Below are positions 35,481 through 48,230 of a DNA stretch of 64,000 nucleotides, piece by piece (positions within the stretch are counted from its first letter, which is position 1; the number at the start of each line of letters is the position of its first letter). Under the pieces are notes generated by a model that saw only the letters and a list, made by a program, of their open reading frames with translations, searched no databases and was not told the DNA's origin. A program made the position numbers and the translations under genes. Source of the DNA: Amborella trichopoda (lineage: Eukaryota > Streptophyta > Magnoliopsida > Amborellales > Amborellaceae); assembly GCF_000471905.2 (NCBI RefSeq), contig NW_006496628.1, positions 352,292 through 416,291 of the forward strand, written 5' to 3'.

Positions 35481-37473
35481 AACCTTCTTGATTTCTGCTT
35501 CATGGGTTTGATAGTTGAACCAATACCAAGACGATGGACAACAATCTAAGAGTCTAAACCGGGAATCTCATGATAATGCCAGGCAAAGATGTCTCGGTTT
35601 TCTCAAAGGAGAGAAATATAACTTTCTTTCTCTTATGGAGACATTTTTGTCTTGATGAAAGTTGGCCTTAATTCGGCCTCATCACTTAAGTTTATCTCTT
35701 CAAGCTCGTCAGCTGTGGCCTGACCACGTTCTTCCCACTCTTCTAGAGCTTCTTGCAACTCTTCATTAGGGGACTCACAAGGCTTTTCATTGACCTCAAA
35801 TGTAGAGACCCATGATCCTTACATTTCAGCTTCTAGAAGGGGCCCAGTGTGGGAGATAATTTCAGGTACCTGACTGTACCAGGCAATGAAAGGGTTAGCT
35901 TCGAATAGGGAGTCCATGACCTTGTGACTGGGGTCACTCGGTACTTGCCCCGAGCTGGGCGATGCTTCATGAACTTGGATCATATGATAGGCCTCATGGG
36001 CATAGGAGGTTGGAAATGACTCGGTCTTGGCTCGAGCTGCCAGGGCATCGACCACTGTCGAAAATCCAGTCGTCTGGGCCAACATCTTTCTTAGGGGCTT
36101 CCGCTGCAACCTAATGAGGTTGGTGCCTCCGAGCTCTCTGTTTAGAGCGTTGAAGTCTGGGCACCATCAAGAAGAAATAGAATAGGAGGGAGGAAATGAA
36201 GAGTTAGAATGTTCTGGATAGCTTTTATGCCATCCCTAGAATTAGACATTTGCAAGGGGTATTTTAGGTCTTGCCCCGGCTTTGACTATTGTGGGGTGCT
36301 CTTAGCGTCGTCACCCATATTGGATGACTCCCGAGATGTTGATGACTCAGGGACGTCCATCTGATTGGATGAAAGGATAAGGTGAGCTATGCCTAGAATG
36401 AAGTCTTGTAACGTTGGCAGTGGAGGAAGGGGCCTGAGAAATTCTTCCTCGACTGGTGGCTGAGGAGGACGATTCCTTCGACGAGCTGACCTAGGCGCTT
36501 GTCTCCTTTTGAATCCTTAAGGAGGGGTTTGGACTGCCTTATCAGGCTAGTGAGTAGCCTTAGCTTGGTGGACTACCTCACACTTCAAGGACTTGAGCCT
36601 ACTTCATCCATGGTAGACTTTTTAGGGCTGATAAGTTGAGGGCATTGAAGGGTCTAGTGCATGGTCATAGGGGGGACCTGTAGTGGGCTTCCTCTTGAAC
36701 AGAAGCAATGGTTTGGAAGCGTTCTGGGAGGACCACACAAACAATGTGGCCTTCCTAGACTTTCTCAGCGACTATGGCTTCAAACCCAAAGCATTCCTTC
36801 ACCTCGTCGCTCCATACTTGATGATATGGGCACTAGAGGTTTTCGTACCCTGGGCAAAGCGCTTAGGATGCCTGGCGGGCTTGGGAATGACAAGACCCTA
36901 ATGAAGCATTGCCTCGAAGAGGGCCTACAGAGGGTCTTACTCAGTGCTTCCTTTGGCTTGTGTTGGGAGGTCTTCTTGCACAGGCGAAAGAGGGACTTGA
37001 GGGTGTCCTCCTAGGTTGTCTTAAACTTCCTGGCACTGCTGCATCTTCTTTGCCAAGAGCTCGAGGAAGCTCGTGCACTCGCTCAGGTCATGGCCTCGTA
37101 TTAGGTGATACGAACACTAGAGGTTCTTAGTTCTTAGAGGTAGGCACTTGGGCAGCTTTGTAGGCTTGGGCATGACGAGTCCTTCTTCAAGCATTATGGA
37201 GAATAGTGTATGGAGGATAGCGGGTGTCTCGTCACCCTCTTGGATTGTCACTATGTGAGAAGCCTCAGTTGCCCCGAACGATTTCTTTAACTCCTCGAGC
37301 TTTATCTGACTCTTATTAATAAGGGCTTCGATAGTGTCTTTGAGCTAATAGCAGTCCTGAGTGGGGTCGCCTACTTTCATGTGATAGGCGCAGTACCTCT
37401 CGTGTTTCTCCTGTCCATCTTGTTCTTCAGCATTGACCTCTGGTAGTTGGATCATGTTTTTTTCTAGTAATAG
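35481..37473 (-). mobile_element. Gag C-terminal to protease region of the 18-kb element, poorly resolved
   Basis: Lies between gag and RT, where Gypsy elements place the gag C-terminus and aspartic protease. I could not point to a protease active-site block with confidence. The plus-strand frames at 36661-37130 are antisense. The corresponding part of the truncated copy is about 4011-5420. Confidence 0.45.
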
Positions 37474-40091
37474 TCAAAGCAGTGCAGGAACCCACCCCTT
37501 GTTGAAGGGGTAATCCTTATTCTGGTGCTTGACCCAGAAGTCACTTCGATTAATGTTTTTAGGAGGCGGGACCTTATTGTAGGACTGCTGCTTGTCCCCA
37601 ACCTGAGGCGTTCGTGCCTTGGAGAGGTCTAGGGTTTGAGGAGTGATGTTCTTAATGTCAATCACGGTGACAGCTGCACGGATCACCTCTTTGTGTTAGC
37701 TTCCCCGATTGTTAGATCGTGAGTTCAAACTAGAGGGTTGCTGACAAGATCCACCATGATGCTTGGACAGAACTTCTATATGAACTGCTTTAGAGATGAG
37801 CTCTGACATAGAGGGTGGATTGGAGGCCTCGACATGCAAGGCAATCTCGGGCAGCATATTCCCTATACAGGTTTGGACTGCTTCTATCTCAATCATGGGA
37901 GTGACTTGAAAGGTTGTCAGCTCTCTCCATCGGGCAATGAACTTGTCAACTGGTTCATCAGGTCCTTAGTCAAAGTGTGGAGATCGATGGTTTCCACGTT
38001 CCTTTGGACTTCGTAGAAGCGTTGGTAAAACAACTGCTCCATTTCCTGCCATGTGTGCACTAAGTTTGGAGGCAGTCGAGCATACCACTGGAAGACTGAC
38101 CCTTCGAGAGTTTCGACGAACTGACGGAGGAGGAGTTTTCCGTCAGTCGCCGTCTCTCAACAGGCTGCTTGGATGTGAGCAGTATGCTAGTGAGGGGACG
38201 TAGTTCCATTGAACAGGGGGAGCTTTCCTTTTTGATAGTTTGGGATAAACAGCACCTAGTCAATGTACTAAGGGTACGGCTTAAGGTAGAGCAGTGCCTC
38301 TTGCATGCCTGGGACCTTGTTCTTGAGGCTGTGGGCCACCATGGCATCTAAGTCGGTCTGGGAAACCCTACGGCTAGCAGAGATTTCTTGGGAGACCGGT
38401 GGGGGAGTTTGCCTGGGAACTGTGTCTTCACCAGATGGGGAAGCGGTCTCATGGTGAGAAGAAGGGGAATTGGAGGCTTCTAGGTGTTCCATCTTTTCAA
38501 GGATTGAATGCACCCTTACCTCGAACCTGTTCATCCGGTCTTCTTGGGCGTCGTCAGGCTCGTTGATCACCATGACACTGACCCTTTCTTCTGGAAGGTC
38601 AGAGCCAGGTGGAGTAGTGGACTACCAAGGTTGGCGAGTCGTGCGTGGCAAGTCAGTCTACAGTGGCTCAACATGCCCTGACTTGACTCGAGCCTTGTAT
38701 GCTGATCATCTGAGGACCGATTCTCGACGGTCTTAGGACCGTGGCTTCTGGGCAGTGATCACCAGGCAATATTTTTGGACCTGCTCAGGTTCTAGAGTTT
38801 GGAAAAGGAAAAAGGGGTTATGAGGCAGGAGGTCACCAAAGGTGATAACCTCAACTACCTTTGAGGCCTCTCTGGTCAGGATTTGCAGGCCCCTCTTCTG
38901 CTTAATCTTGAGCCTGTTGTGGACTTCAATCCAGAATCGAGCTTGAGATATAGACAACCCTGCTTTTCTTGAGCATGTAAAGGCTGTGTTTATTAGCTAG
39001 AGCAAAGAGTAATGCCTAAGGACAGAGGGCAACCTGTTTTTTCCCTTGGAGGCTAGAGGCTTCTGTCAAGCATCAGGTCGTTGCCCCGAATCCCCTTGTG
39101 AGGCCTAGATGCATGTCTGACCTGAGGCAGCTGACTCAATATGGTACTTAGGGAAAACCTTTGAGTACCAGGTCTCGAGGTGCTTTCCTGGTGAAGGAAG
39201 AGCCACACAAGAAGGAGCTGGTTCATGACTCCGCTTGAGTCAGCATCGGGGAGGAACCTGGAAAGCTAGTGCATGTGCACCTTTAGGGTCAGCAGTCTGG
39301 GTGACTTGGGGGTCAGCCCGGGCTCGGTCAACTGGTTCGACCTTGAGAGGTCGAGACCCACGAGCTTGCATCTGTGAGGGACGAGGTGAGAACTTATCTC
39401 TCACAAGGTGAAGCTATGTGTGCTAAGAGGGAGGACAGAGCGGTCGACCCTTATGTGGTCAAGCTGGCGTAGAATTGGCGCTACCCCCAGCTGTGGGATT
39501 CAAATACATAGCGCATGCAGTGTTCGGCTCGAGAAGGCCTAACCGTAGACGCGAGCTCAAGGCAGCATGAAAGTTGCCCTGAGATGTGGCTCGAGTGGTT
39601 ATACCATGAGACTTTAGGTGTTTGCGAGAGGTGGAGGCTATCGGGTCTCCGCCTCGATGTGTCAAGCCTCTAGGTATAGAGGTTCAAAGTAGTGAAGGAG
39701 TATGGGGGATTGCCTTACGGTGAACCTCAGAAGCGATGGCAACCTGCTCGCCTTTCGCGAAAGTGGTCAGGGCAGCCTTCTGGCATACCCCAGCAATTTG
39801 ACCAGCAAGGGACTTGCCAGTAGCAAGGTGTATGTTATGTGCGGTAGATGTGCTACCAATGCAAGGGGCCATGGTGGAGGATCCACCTGGGCGAGGTAAC
39901 AGGGAGTCAGGGACCTTTAAGACCCCTCTCACACCAACCCTAGAAAGAACTTGGGAGCCGGTCTGTGAGTCCTGACTCAGAAGGTGTGTAGGGAATGAAG
40001 CTTGGGCCGTTCGCTTCCTTAGGATAGTCAAGAGTGTGGGGATCAAAAAATTCTCGACTCGGATGAACGGGTTGAATAACCCAGATGCCAT
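37474..40091 (-). mobile_element. Gag region of the 18-kb Tat element (fossil)
   Basis: A likely start lies at 40091 (MASGLF...IRVENFLIPTLL), homologous to the gag starts at about 6270 and 1064. The middle part (38573-38268) is acidic and Ser/Pro-rich. The capsid-like domain is at about 38110-37900, with WYARLPP-type, W and F-Y-x-R-F-Y-E-V-type residues on the minus strand, as in plant Gypsy gag. The C-terminal part at 37896-37474 contains ALHVEASNPPSMSELISKA and TPQTLDLSKARTPQV. It carries several breaks. Confidence 0.65.
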
Positions 40092-40158
40092 AGAATGTAA
40101 TGCAAAAAGTGAAAGGGGATATTGATCGACCAAGAGTGAACCGACGTAGGGGTAATAC

Positions 40159-40176
40159 GTCCCCAGTGGAGTCGCC
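40159..40176 (-). promoter_or_regulatory. Primer-binding-site-like motif (18-kb element)
   Basis: GGCGACTCCACTGGGGAC on the minus strand, four bases inside the 5' LTR. It differs at one base from the family-2 motif at 977-994. Confidence 0.7.
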
Positions 40177-40180
40177 GAGC

Positions 40181-42801
40181 TGGTTAGGTACCTCAATCTC
40201 GCCTCCCCAAATCTAGGAGATCGGATGACATGTGCCTCGGGTTCAGAAGTCCCGGAACCTGAGATCGCTCTCTCGAGAACCTTCTTCAAGAGCAAGGCCA
40301 GGTATCCAACTACTAAGAGAGGAATTTTAACTAGTAGCTGGGGACCAACCTCACCTGGGTTCATGACTTACTCGAGCTGACTCTCGTGGGCACCCTCTTA
40401 GATCACAACGGAAATCCCCCCAACTACTCTAGCTGGTTCGGAATCGCCTCCCTTGACCTGCAATCTCCTTGTTTTCTACACACCACTACTATGGTTAATT
40501 TGCAAGAAAAGTGAGCTGAAGGGCCGAAGGGCTCACCCTTGCCTTGGGAAATGCACATTCATGTGGCTAAGAATGATAGAAATTATGGTGATGAAAAGAA
40601 GAGGGTTTGAATGAGGGGAGAAAAGAATGAGGAAAAGGCACGAGATGGCAAAGAGATGGGGTTCCCGACGGCGCTAGGGGTTGCCACCCACAACTGTCAA
40701 GTATAGTGTCGCGATCCTAGGATGGCGCTTGACACTACTGCTCATGGCTAGAGGGTGAGCAGTCAACTACGAACAGCATTAAGCATCGTCATTAGCAATA
40801 CAAGAAGGCACCGTGCCCCTGTGCAAGCGGCGATAGACTCTTGTGAAGCATGCAGGGATAGCTAATTGCAAAGTGCGATGATACTTTTCATGAGGCGCAT
40901 GGTGGCAGGTGTGGGACGTAGTAGGAATGGCGATGAGTCCCGAACGCATGAAAGAAGCTCGCGGATGACGATAGGCACTGAGCTCGTGAAGGAAGCTCGC
41001 AGATGGCGATGGGCACCGAGCGCTCGAAGGGAGCTCGTGGACGGCGATGAGCATTGAGCGTACGAAGGAAGCTCGCGGACGGCGAAAGGTTTTTCCACAA
41101 CCCATCACGGGCAACGATAGAGATCGCCAGCTGCGTTAAGCTCGCAACAACGGAAGACCCCTGCAGGTGGTAATGAGTTTTACCATTTGTGCTCTTCACT
41201 AGGACGTCGAGGACACATCTGCGAATGGCGATGAGCAGCGCAATTTGCAGACCTTGCCAAGAGATAGAAATGAATAAAAGAAGGAGAAAGAAACTCGCGC
41301 ATGGCGCTGCCATCCCCATGAGCAACCAGTGAGACCACGGGAGAGGCATGCATGGCACTGCCACTACTGTGCATGGCCTTTGAGAGGAGCTAAGATGAAG
41401 AAGAGGAACGAGAGGAAGAGAGAGAAGAAGAAAAGAAAAAAAAGAGATAGAAATATTTTCCTTGAGCTTAAGGGTACCAGTCCAAAAGTTTCTCTCTCCT
41501 TACTTCTCTCCAAACGTGACCCAACACTGAGAAGAAAGAGAAATTTTATTCAGTGAACCTCTCTTTTAGCAAAGGGTTGAGGGTCCTGCGCACAATGATG
41601 GTAGAAATTAAGATTTAATTGAATTAAAAGAAATAAGAAATAGGGTGAAAAATGACAGATTTGCCCAGTCCTTGTGCTGCCCTATAATGTACATGATTTT
41701 TCATGGATGATCCGGGGTTGTTCGGATGCCTAGTTGATCAAAAGATGATTGTTTTCTTATAAGGCGCGGCATGACGATCGATTTTATATCAACTTCGAGG
41801 TATGGATCGTGTTTTTAGCACATGATCATGTGACTTGAAATTTGAATAGATCTTGAAACTTTGGATAGATAGTGTGCTCGTTCCTTGACGTTTTTTTGTG
41901 GTTTCTTCGTTGGATCACACTGAGCGTGCCATCACAATTGCGAGGCAACAAACACAGCTCGATTTCATACCCGGACGAAGATTTAGCACCTTTCGAGTTT
42001 TTGTCGGAACCTGGAATTTCGACATCCGAATTTGTAGTCACTTCATAAGCTTCGTGTGTGGAATCCGACCGTTCATCATGTATAGGGTTCGAACAGGTGA
42101 GAGCCCTAGATCTTACGCAAACAATAGAATTGGTTTCAAGTAGATCGGGTTCGCGAACTGCATGATTTGACCGCTTGAGTGAGGTGCGACACTGCTGATT
42201 TTCCTGCACTTTCTTCGTGGATCAACTTCTCTCTAGCTTTTCTTCATGCGCGGGCGTTGTTACAAGGCATGCCACATATCGAAATGCTCGTCTTGACGAG
42301 ACAAACATGCACACAAATTTGAGCACGATCCTACTTGAGACGGGCAAGATATAAGCATGGAAAGTCATTGTTCATGACTGTCCCTTTAATGGAGCTAATT
42401 GCAGGGTGGCCGCACGGGAATAGTGTGTGGCTCCTCCTGTTTTGCTCTTTTTCCTATAATATCTTTCTGGAAAGTCCGTTTAAGCTGAAATTTGATCTAT
42501 GGGGGTTTTCAACCCTGCCAGATCTAATGGCAGTAGTCCCACAACAAATTAAGACATCGAAAATATATCTCTAGTTATAGGGTCCGTTTCAGGGTGTTAG
42601 AGGCTGATTCTGCCAGAACTGTTTCTCAGTCTGCACTGCCTTAGACATGTTGGAATGTGACGAAACTTGGCAGGAGACTTTTAACAGTTTTCATGAAGAT
42701 TTTGACCAGTTCTGGGGTCATTATGATACTATCAAACTTTCCACTATTTTTTAAGCTTTTATTGACCGGGGACCCATGATGATGAAAAATATCTTCCAAC
42801 A
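40181..42801 (-). mobile_element. 5' LTR of the 18-kb element (copy C)
   Basis: 2.62 kb. On the minus strand it starts TGTTGGAAGATATTTTTC and ends GGTACCTAACCA, followed by the primer-binding motif. It pairs with copy B (24722-27441). The shared ATCTAAGAGGGTGCCCA block lies near 40390-40410 (minus strand). Confidence 0.85.
40953..41090 (-). repeat. Tandem repeat, 38-bp unit, in LTR copy C
   Basis: Three full units and a part, GAAGCTCGCGGATGACGAT plus GGCACTGAGCTCGTGAAG and variants. It matches the array in LTR copy B, so it predates the insertion. Confidence 0.75.
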
Positions 42802-42807
42802 GCCCTT
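42802..42807 (+). repeat. Target-site duplication, right, of the 18-kb Tat insertion
   Basis: GCCCTT, identical to 24716-24721. The host sequence resumes directly after it (TACGTGCA), as in the sibling copies. Confidence 0.7.
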
Positions 42808-43701
42808 TACGTGCATTTTTTCGCACGTCTTCCCAAACCGAACCGTCTGTGTGCATTTACCACCTTCATTAACCCCTTAGTAAATCCATATCCCTTCACT
42901 ACCATTCATCAATCCCCAGTGAGTCTCACCCGTGCTCACAAAACAGGGAGTGATCCCACCATCTATACTCGTCATAAGCTAGTGGGTCACCACTTTTCAC
43001 CTTTCATTCATACACCATCCATCCTTCATTGGTAGCCTTGTGCCATCTCCTCAAGGTGAGTCAAAAGCACCACCATACTCCCTCCATGGCCTCAACAGAC
43101 TGCCATTCATCTCCACTATGGTCCAATTATATGACCTTAAACTAGAGTGCACATCCTGGCTGAATGACGATAAAAGGCTTCGCACAAGTCCCGAAAAATT
43201 ACCTTAAACACACCTTCACCAAAAAAAGAAAAAGAAAAAATTAACAGGCATGGTGTATACTTGGATAAGAGAACATCATGAGTAAATATGATGGATGGGC
43301 ATGGTCATGAAACCATGAGTGAGTTCCGTAAGAATAAAAACTCGGGCACTGTGAAAACCCGAAAGGGCTTCATGAGTAAAAATGGAAGAGTAAGAGTGGA
43401 CATGGACGTAAGGTCATGAGTAAAAGAATCCCAAATAAAAGGAAGTTTGTAAAAACCATCTCTACGACGTCACTTCCCAAGTCCAAGTGAAAATATGCAA
43501 AGGACACTTGGACCAATAAACAGGTTGATGCGGCTCTCACCTCAACAGGCGGCTTCAACCCACATTCTAAAGAGAACAACCCTTGGTGTCACAATACCAG
43601 GATAAAAAAATACGAGCTTCAAGGAAAAGATTCCGACAGCCTGTGTACATTCACAAAAAAGACTCGAAGAAGAGAAAGCTAGCCAAAAAGGCAAGACAAA
43701 T
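42808..43701 (+). mobile_element. Old plus-strand Tat copy, 3' region continued
   Basis: Collinear with about 52545-53131 and 57390-58496. It includes the hairpin block: CATGGTGT/ACATCATG at 43249-43280, CATGGT/ACCATG at 43300-43317, then a GAAA-loop block near 43360 and a TGGACATGGAC...GGTCATG hairpin near 43401. It is interrupted at 43701 by the collapsed element and resumes at 49034. Confidence 0.75.
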
Positions 43702-45599
43702 TGTTTGAAGATATTTTCAGCACCTTGGTGCCTGATGCTGAATAAAGAGGAAGCAGGTCAATAAAGCCTGACATACAGTAGAATTCTCGACAATATCAGA
43801 ATTGCCCCAGAATAGGTAGAAATCTTCCTAAGCACTTCAAAAAGACACCTGCTAAGTTTCGTCGCAATCAGACATGTCTAAGGCAGTACAGACAAAGAAA
43901 CAAGTTTAGAGAACTCAACGAGGTCCGTATAAAATCCTCAACTGTTAGAATCACAAACAATCCACGCAAGGGTGAGGACTTTGATAGAATCCCTAAAAAA
44001 CAAGCTTTTCTCCCCCTAAAATCTCTACAGATGGACCTGTATATTGCATCCAAATGTCTGAGCATCCTAGTTGCAGCATTGTGTGAATCTCCTCGACGTT
44101 CACGTGGTCCTGTGGCTTGAAAGAAAAAAATTAATAAGGCCGAAAGAAATTTTCCGAATGTTGTCCTTCTCACTTCTCTACAACATTCGGTGAGGCAAGC
44201 GTTTGAAGACATTTTTCAGAACCTTGGTCCCTGATGCGGAATAAAGACAATGCAGGTCAATAAAGCCGACAGACAGTAGAATTGTCGACAGTCTCAGAAT
44301 TGCCCCAGAACCGGTAGAAATCTTCCTAAGCACTTCAAAATGCCACTTGCCAAGTTTCGTCGCAATCAAACATGTCTAAAGCAGCGCAGACAAAGAAGCA
44401 ATTTCGAAAAAATCAGCCTCTCGCACCTTAAAACGACGTAACTAGAACTCTACTTTTAGTGCGTCAAACAGCTGTGGGACCACCGCCATTGAATCTGACA
44501 CTATCGAAAATAGTTTTGGGTCATGTTTTGGCTAAATCCAGCACTCCATGACAAAGTTATGAGTAAAATAACCAAATTGGGTAGGCTGCACACTATTTCC
44601 GTGTGGCCTCTCTGCACCAAATCACCATTAAAGGTGGCTATTTTTACATTGTCGAGCAGTGAATTTCGGGGGCCATATCTCATTCGTCCCATGTCAAATC
44701 GAACTCAAATTTTGTGAGCGTGTTCGTCTCGTCAAGACGAGCGTTTTGATATGTGGCGCACCCCATGACAAAACTTGAACAAGGTGAAAAGCTAGAGAGA
44801 AGTTACTGATTCGTGAAGAAAGTTGCAAGAAATCAGCTGCGACATGACTCGTTCGAGCGGCCAAATCACGGCGATCAGGTATCGGATTGATATGAGACTA
44901 GTTCCATCACGTGCGTAAGGCCTAAGAAAATCTCTTATCCAAACGCCGTACATGATGAACGGTCGGATTTCTCACACGAAGCCAATATAGTGACTGTAAA
45001 TTCCAACGCCGAAATTTCAGATTCCGGTCAAAACCCAAAAGTTGCGAAATCTTCGTCCGTGCACGAAATCAAGCTGCGTTTGTTGCCACGTAATCGTGAC
45101 GACATGCTCAATATAATACAATGAAGAAATCACGGACAAAATCAAAAAACAAGCGCATTATCGATCCGAAGTTTTCAATATTCACAAGAATTTCAAATCG
45201 CATGATCGTGGCTTAAAAACACGATCTGCGGCTCGAAATTGGTATCAAATCGATCTCCATGACGAGCCCTACAAGAAAGCAATCATATTTTTGGCAAACG
45301 AGTACCGAAGCAACCCCGGATCATCCATATAAGATCACACACGTTCTAAAGCAGCAGCAAGGACCGTTTTGAAATTTCATATATTTTTAAGTAAGGGCAA
45401 AACATTCATTTTGCACCCATTTTTATAATTCCTTTTAATTCAGTTAAATATTAATTTTTAATAATTAGGGTTGATTTTGATCAATCCACCCATGTTTGGG
45501 CAAAAGTACATATATATTACGTTATGTCATTGTACAAAGGACCCTACTTTGCTTAATAAAATTTCCATCTTTTTTGTTGTTGGGTCACGTCTGGAGAAA

Positions 45600-48150
45600 G
45601 AGAGGAAGGAGAGAGAAACTTTTACGTTGGTCCCCTTGGGCTTATCTCTTTTCTCTCTTCTCTTTCTCTCTCTTCTCTCGTCTCTCTCTCTTTCTCTCTT
45701 CCCTTTCATAGACGGTAGAGTCCCATCGCCATCTATGTTTCACTTTTTCTCTCTCTTTTCTTCTCGTGGTGTCGTTTGACCACGATTTCTCTCTTTTATC
45801 CTCCATATGGTTCCTCACAACCACAACCTTCTCATCTCCTTCCTTGTGGTCAAGGATGACCACTATTTTTCTATTTCTTTTTCTTTTATCTCCTATATGA
45901 CCATTTTCTTCCTATGCACCCTCGGGCTCACCTGTCCCTTCTTTTTCAGGCAGTCCCTCCTCACGACCGTTTCCCTTTCTCTTTTTTTTGTGAATTCCCT
46001 CCTATCATCCTTTTTGGAGAACCCTCACGTTCCCATTTTTCCACTCACAACCTGTGGTCTCGCGCGACCACCATCTCCTCAAAGCTTTCTTCCCCTTAGG
46101 CCGCGCGTAAACACTACCATGGCCGCTTTTGAAACCTTCCTGTCTATCACCGCTTGTGAACCTTCCTGCTCATCGCCGCTTGTGAAACCTTCCTACCTAG
46201 AGCCGTCTACGCAAACCTCTACCCAGCGCCGTCTATGCAATCCTCTACTTAGTGCCGCCGCTTGTGAAACCTTCCTACCTAGCGCCGTCTACGCAATCCT
46301 CTACACAGCGCCGTCTATGCAATCCTCTACTTGGTGCCGTCTGTGTAATCCCGTTCCACCACTGCCGTCTCTCCCTCTGCTGCTGTCCTCGCCTCTCCTC
46401 AACGGCTGCAACGAGCCACACTACCTTCTCCCTGTCCTCTGTCCACCAATCAATCTTTCTCTCTTCCTTCGCTACTTTATCTTCCTCCAATTCCCTGCAA
46501 CCATCGGCCACTCTCTCAACCTCTGTCACTGCTTTCTCTCTCTCTCTTTCTCTCATTCCCTACCAGTGTCCAAGCCCCAGTAACTTTCCCACCTTTCTCT
46601 CACCCACGTCCACCAACTCAGCTGCACCTCAGCCCCCTCTATCTTGACCCAGCAGCAACCAATTTCTGTCATCTCTCTTACACTTAAACTCTCCTATCAC
46701 CGTCCTCTTTTTCCGAATTGCAGTCATTAGCTGCAGCCAACTCTCCACCATCTTCTCTACCCTTCCTCCTCTACCAACCAGCAGCCGACCACAATCTCAG
46801 CCTACTCCATTACCACCTGCAACTAACCACCCCATTTACTCCTCAGTAGCGCCCCTGTTCTTCGACCTTCTTCTCTCGTCACAACCCCAGACCAGCTACT
46901 ACCACCCACTTCTATCTTACCTGCTCCAATTTCTGCAACTTTACCGCTCCAGCCTCCGTCACTCTCGACCGCCTCGCAACCCACTGCTACCATCACTCAC
47001 AATCAGGCAGCCACTCCTTTCTTTCGCCTAGCTGCTTGGAACCTCCACCTCCCATAATCGCAGCCGGCTCCCTCAGCTCGGCTGTTCTCTTTCTTCACCG
47101 TCTTCTTCGCAACCTTGCGCTCTCCTTTTACTCCAATTTCAACAACGTCGTGTGGCCCCATTTTCTTCCCTGCACTTTGTCTCCCTAAATAATCCACCAA
47201 AGAAAACCCACAAACAAATACTTCTTCCTCCTTTTTCTAATTGCGTTTGGCTGTCCTTCTTTTCGTCAAAGTTTCGTTCCCCCTTTTTTCACTGTCTTTC
47301 GTCCAAACCCCTCTCTCTCTCCTAATTAACGGACTTCATCCTCCCACTTTCATCTTTCATCACCATTTCTTGCATCCACGTATACCCCACATCTCTCTCA
47401 CACCCTTAAGTCAAACCTTTCCTTTTTTTTATTTTATTCTACCTTACCCTCCTCCACATGTCAAATATCCCCTTTCTCATTTCCCTTGACCTATATCGAT
47501 ATGTCCAACTCTCTGCCCCCCTCACACAATAAAAAAAAAACCAAATGCACAGCCCTCTCTCTCTCTCTTAACCAAAAGCACTACCCATTTTTTTTTCTTA
47601 CCTTCTTTCATGTACGTAAGGGCATACAAAAAGCTCATTCCCCCTCTCAACTTATGTATTCCTCTTCTTTTATGTTCTGAAACTATTTCAACACCTTCTC
47701 TCTCAAATAATTTTTTTTTCATTTTATTATTAAACCACCTCATTTAATCTCCTCTACCCTCTTCTTTTTATTTTATTCCATTACAATCCCTCCCCATCCT
47801 TTTATTCAATTTTACCCACTCATTTTATTTTCCCTTGTCCTATGTTCTTTTATTTATTTCATTTCACTTATTTTATTCCACCATACTTTACTCCACCCCA
47901 TTTATTTATTTTATTTTAATCACCTAATTTATTTTATTTTCTTCCATCGCTTTTATTTTATTTTTCTCCACTTAATTTTATTTAATTCACTTCACTTCAT
48001 TACGTTTTAATCCTAATTCTATTTTCTAATTTTATCCATCTCTTTTATTTTCATTTCATCTCATTTTCTATCACTATCATTTCATTATCACTTTTAGTTT
48101 CACTTTCGTCTCTCTTTTTTTTTTGAAAAACCTAGCGAGAGTCGAGCTAG
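45600..48150 (+). repeat. Pyrimidine-rich low-complexity tract within the LTR
   Basis: Strongly C/T-biased on the plus strand, with CGCCGTCTACGCAATCCTCTAC-like repeats (units of about 30 bases, parts shown) near 46190-46350 and T-rich ATTTTATTTTA runs after 47700. The 258-residue Ser/Leu/Pro frame across it shows no domain and I do not call it a gene. Confidence 0.7.
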
Positions 48151-48230
48151 TCTTCATCTTTTCTGTTTCTCTTCATCTCTTGTTTGACTAGAGAGCAGGC
48201 TGAGCCTCGTGCTGTCATGCTGGTTCTGTC

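Larger units (their letters stand above)
24722..42801 (-). mobile_element. Structurally complete Tat/Ogre-type element, about 18.1 kb
   Basis: Ty3/Gypsy, Tat clade. Minus-strand order: 5' LTR (42801-40181), primer-binding-like site (40176-40159), gag (from about 40091), RT-RNase H (about 35480-34223), second (archaeal-type) RNase H (about 34170-33790), integrase (about 33770-32430), a 5-kb non-coding 3' region (32429-27442), then 3' LTR (27441-24722). Target duplications GCCCTT flank it, and the empty site is preserved in sibling repeats. All parts are present in order, but the coding regions carry many breaks. The LTRs differ at about 13% of sites in a 240-base comparison, suggesting several million years at usual plant rates. 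Confidence 0.85.

Noticed and set aside
36661-37130. Plus-strand frames of 117 and 73 residues
   Set aside because: Antisense to the gag-pol region of the 18-kb element. Similar antisense frames occur at 4734-5147 in the truncated copy, as expected of homologous DNA.
40888-41364. 158-residue frame with RELPSRAQC-like repeats; similar frames at 25281-25680
   Set aside because: Several frames are open at once over the 38-bp LTR array, which signals repeat translation and not coding selection.
45807-46583. 258-residue open frame
   Set aside because: Lies in a pyrimidine-rich LTR tract, is rich in Ser, Leu and Pro, contains repeats and has no domain. Sibling LTRs lack the region.
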